From: Companilactobacillus formosensis
Lineage (GTDB): Bacteria > Bacillota > Bacilli > Lactobacillales > Lactobacillaceae
Assembly (NCBI RefSeq): GCF_005405305.1
Contig: NZ_BJDU01000007.1
Location: forward strand, 1-64,000
Reading direction: 5' to 3'
Length of the DNA: 64,000 nucleotides
The notes below the pieces were generated by a model that did no database searches, was not told the DNA's origin, and worked only from the letters and a program-made list of their open reading frames with translations. Position 1 is the stretch's first letter; every line of letters starts with the position of its first letter. The translations under genes and the position numbers were made by a program. Shown here in pieces: positions 61,856 to 64,000 of the stretch.

Positions 61856-63064
61856 ATGCGAGAAACACCGGAAAAAAATAAAAGTTGGTTTTACAAATGG
61901 TTCTTAAACAACCAATTGACGGTGATTTTGGTTAACATTTTTTTGGTATTTTTGATTATATTTTTATTTTCAAAAATCAGTTTTGTTTTCCAACCAGTCG
62001 GACAAATTTTGGGAATTATAATGCCACCAGTTATTTTGGCCTTGGTATTGTATTATCTAATCAATCCGCTGATCAATGTTTTGGAAAACAAGCTTCACGT
62101 TAATCGGATTATTTCAATTGCCTTTGTTTTTATTATTATTTTGGCTTTATTGATTTGGGGCGTTATGTCGCTGATTCCCTTTGTACAAAGCCAAGTGGAT
62201 TCATTAGTTAAGAATTGGCCACAATATTGGGATTCTTTGAATAAGAGCTTACAAAATATGTTTTCTGATCCAAAATTACATATTGTTAAAGAGCGACTAG
62301 CTACAACTAATGCCAGTATCACGAAGAGTTTTGAAAAATCTATGAGTCAAATTTTGCCACAGACGATGAATAATTTAAGCTCAGCTGTAAGTGTCTTGAC
62401 GAATGTTGTCATGATTTTACTAACGGCACCATTTATTTTGTTCTTTATGTTAAAAGACGATAAGAAATTTAAGATTTCTGTTGTTAAATTCGTTCCTAAT
62501 CGTTTGAAGAAGTCAGTTAGTGACATGCTTTCAGAAATCAGTCAATCATTGAGTTCTTACATTACGGGACAGTTGACGGTGGCTTTCTGGGTAGCAGTTA
62601 TGTTCTTCGTTGGCTATTTGATCATAGGACAACGATATGCCTTGATTTTAGGAATCGTTGCCGGAATTTTAAACTTGATTCCCTATGTTGGTTCAGCATT
62701 GGCCTTGATTCCTTCACTAGTTATTGCGGCCTTTATTGCTCCATCGATGGTTATAAAAGTATTGATTGTCTTTGCTGTTGAGCAGACGATTGAGACCCGT
62801 GTTATTTCACCAATTATTGTTGGTAATAAAATGCAAATGCATCCTGTAACGACGATTCTAGTCTTGCTAGTTTCAGCCGGATTGTATGGGTTAGTAGGGA
62901 TGATTGCAGGGATTCCAATCTTTGCTATTTTAAAAATTATTTGTACGAGAATTTTTAACTGGTTCAAACGTAATTCTTCTTGGTATGATGATGAAGACGT
63001 TGAACCAGTTGATGAAACAACAACTGCAAAAGATACAGAAAAATCTAAGAAAAATCACAAATAA
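61856..63064 (+). CDS. AI-2E-family transporter
   Basis: 402 aa from the ATG at 61856 with GGGGAG 6 nt upstream; a TTG at 61829 is upstream of that site. Seen: about eight membrane segments, an internal amphipathic region (about 95-170) and a conserved C-terminal PYVGSALALIPSLV, ending in an acidic/Lys tail. AI-2E family members export AI-2 or ions or are of unknown role; this one cannot be assigned. Divergent from the lactonase gene, with short inverted AT-rich repeats (around 61801-61822) between the two. Confidence 0.87.
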   Translation: MRETPEKNKSWFYKWFLNNQLTVILVNIFLVFLIIFLFSKISFVFQPVGQILGIIMPPVILALVLYYLINPLINVLENKLHVNRIISIAFVFIIILALLIWGVMSLIPFVQSQVDSLVKNWPQYWDSLNKSLQNMFSDPKLHIVKERLATTNASITKSFEKSMSQILPQTMNNLSSAVSVLTNVVMILLTAPFILFFMLKDDKKFKISVVKFVPNRLKKSVSDMLSEISQSLSSYITGQLTVAFWVAVMFFVGYLIIGQRYALILGIVAGILNLIPYVGSALALIPSLVIAAFIAPSMVIKVLIVFAVEQTIETRVISPIIVGNKMQMHPVTTILVLLVSAGLYGLVGMIAGIPIFAILKIICTRIFNWFKRNSSWYDDEDVEPVDETTTAKDTEKSKKNHK

Positions 63065-63179
63065 TTCAAAAACTATTGTCTAGACCGGATAAAACGTATA
63101 TAATGTTTTATGAGTTTTGGGGTTATTTGTTTTTCTCAGAAGTGATTTTGACAAAAGCAAGTAAACAAGAGGCTATACT

Positions 63180-63225
63180 AGCGCATGTCCTTGCTGTGGT
63201 TTTCACCGAGGTCATGCGCTTTTTG
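63180..63225 (+). terminator. Hairpin terminator between AI-2E gene and trmL
   Basis: AGCGCATG and CATGCGCT form an 8-bp stem, continued inside by CCT/AGG and GTG/CAC, followed by TTTTT. It lies within the leader of trmL, 24 bp before its start, and directly after a TATACT -10-like box, so it could attenuate trmL or end the AI-2E transcript. Confidence 0.8.
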
Positions 63226-63248
63226 TTTATGTAAAAGGAGATTAAATA

Positions 63249-63758
63249 ATGACGAACCATATTGCACTTTATGAACCATTGATGCCAGCTAATACTGGTA
63301 ATATTGCTAGAACTTGCGCGGGAACTAATACTAAATTACATTTGATCAGACCATTAGGTTTCAATACTGACGATGCTCATATGAAGCGTGCTGGTTTGGA
63401 TTACTGGGATAAGGTCGACATTACTTACCATGATGATTTGGATGCTTTTTTGGAATCAATACCTGACGATAAGTATTTGTATTTGATTACTAAATTTTCA
63501 GATAAGGTTTATAGTGATCAGGATTTCTCAGATACTTCGGTTGATCATTACTTTTTATTTGGTAAAGAAACAACTGGTTTGCCAGAAGATTTCATGCGTC
63601 GCAATCCTGAAAAATGCTTACGAATTCCTATGAGTGACAATATCCGAGCTTTAAATTTATCTAACAGTGCAGCTTTAGTTATTTATGAAGCCGTGCGCCA
63701 ACAACATTTTGCTGGTTTAGAATTAAGTCATCATTATGAACACGATAAATTAGATTAG
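63249..63758 (+). CDS. trmL: tRNA (cytidine/uridine-34-2'-O)-methyltransferase TrmL
   Basis: SPOUT-knot enzyme that methylates the wobble base of tRNA-Leu with AdoMet. 169 aa, normal length. Seen: N-terminal [19 protein letters not shown], and the knot motifs [12 protein letters not shown] and [33 protein letters not shown] 7 nt before the ATG. Confidence 0.95.
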   Translation: MTNHIALYEPLMPANTGNIARTCAGTNTKLHLIRPLGFNTDDAHMKRAGLDYWDKVDITYHDDLDAFLESIPDDKYLYLITKFSDKVYSDQDFSDTSVDHYFLFGKETTGLPEDFMRRNPEKCLRIPMSDNIRALNLSNSAALVIYEAVRQQHFAGLELSHHYEHDKLD

Positions 63759-63768
63759 GAGAAAAACT

Positions 63769-64000
63769 ATGAAAATTAATAAAGGTGCAGTTAGCGTTCA
63801 AGCGTTTCACTATGATGTTGAATCACCAAGTGCTGATGAGAAGAGTACTTTAAACATTAGTATCGAACATCCTGAGTTCAAAGATGAGAACGGTCAACCT
63901 ATGAATGAAGATGAAGGTAAGATTTTCCAAGTCGTTATTCCTTTTGAAATTCATATGAAAGATGCTCCCTTTAAAGTTTCAGGATTAGTTGGGCAAGTAG
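63769..64000 (+). CDS. DUF1149-like protein, 5' part only
   Basis: The window ends inside this gene; 77 codons are seen. It starts at ATG 63769, 10 bp after trmL, with AGGAG upstream. Seen: a soluble protein with beta-rich segments, VSVQAFHYDVESPSADE, LNISIEHPEFKDENG and IFQVVIPFEIHM. The FHYDV opening and strand pattern resemble the DUF1149 family of Lactobacillales (SecB-like fold), which I assign with modest confidence. Function unknown. Confidence 0.65.
   Translation, partial: MKINKGAVSVQAFHYDVESPSADEKSTLNISIEHPEFKDENGQPMNEDEGKIFQVVIPFEIHMKDAPFKVSGLVGQV

Overview
The window is a low-GC chromosomal segment of a lactic acid bacterium of the family Lactobacillaceae. Pointers are AGGAGG-type ribosome sites, a T-box-controlled histidine operon, HisZ-dependent short HisG, the spx/mecA/coiA/spxH/relQ/nadK/rluD/mgtE neighbourhood, a B12-dependent monomeric ribonucleotide reductase, CopY/CopB, ClpE, and cell-wall proteins with SLAP, MucBP and WxL-like modules. 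A Companilactobacillus-like genome would fit, but the genus is a guess. I saw no rRNA or tRNA gene, IS element, phage module or CRISPR array.

Layout. 0.1-2.7 kb: a sortase-anchored adhesin with three Cna-B domains and a 57-bp tandem repeat. 3.0-7.0 kb: TetR regulator, sigma-54 (rpoN, with cre-like sites), an AEC permease, and a metal-efflux pair (CadD-like transporter plus ArsR-family sensor) with palindromic operators. 7.1-15.8 kb: a complete histidine pathway, hisK then promoter, T-box and hisZGDBHAFIEC. 15.9-17.5 kb: PiT phosphate permease and its DUF47 partner. 17.6-21.5 kb: a MucBP-like protein without signal peptide, a secreted WxL-like protein and a PepSY lipoprotein. 21.6-26.1 kb: clpE (CIRCE element) divergent from ptsHI (cre-like sites). 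26.1-32.8 kb: TetR/MMPL exporter pair, two small genes and a SLAP-repeat surface protein.

32.8-33.4 kb: a noncoding region with two homologous, inverted copies of a structured element. Their stems differ by compensatory changes and they flank a long hairpin. This is the strongest candidate here for something undescribed. 33.4-40.7 kb: a membrane glycosyltransferase, nrdJ with paired NrdR boxes, and copYB with paired cop boxes. 41-46 kb: an unpaired RHH antitoxin-like gene and a Bce-type peptide-resistance module whose permease has an in-frame stop. 46-58.9 kb: MBL hydrolase, spx, a 59-bp palindromic tandem repeat, then mecA-coiA bracketed by two surface-protein genes, spxH, and relQ-nadK-rluD-mgtE. 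59-64 kb: cutC, uppP, a lactonase-family protein, an AI-2E-family exporter, trmL and a truncated DUF1149-like gene.

Genes that work together: the ClpE, MecA, Spx and SpxH proteins form a proteolysis/redox-stress set; CopY/CopB, CutC and the CadD/ArsR pair handle metals; HPr/EI, the cre-like sites and sigma-54 point to carbon-source control; and several secreted proteins (Cna-B/LPXTG-like, WxL-like, SLAP, BspA-type) build the cell surface.
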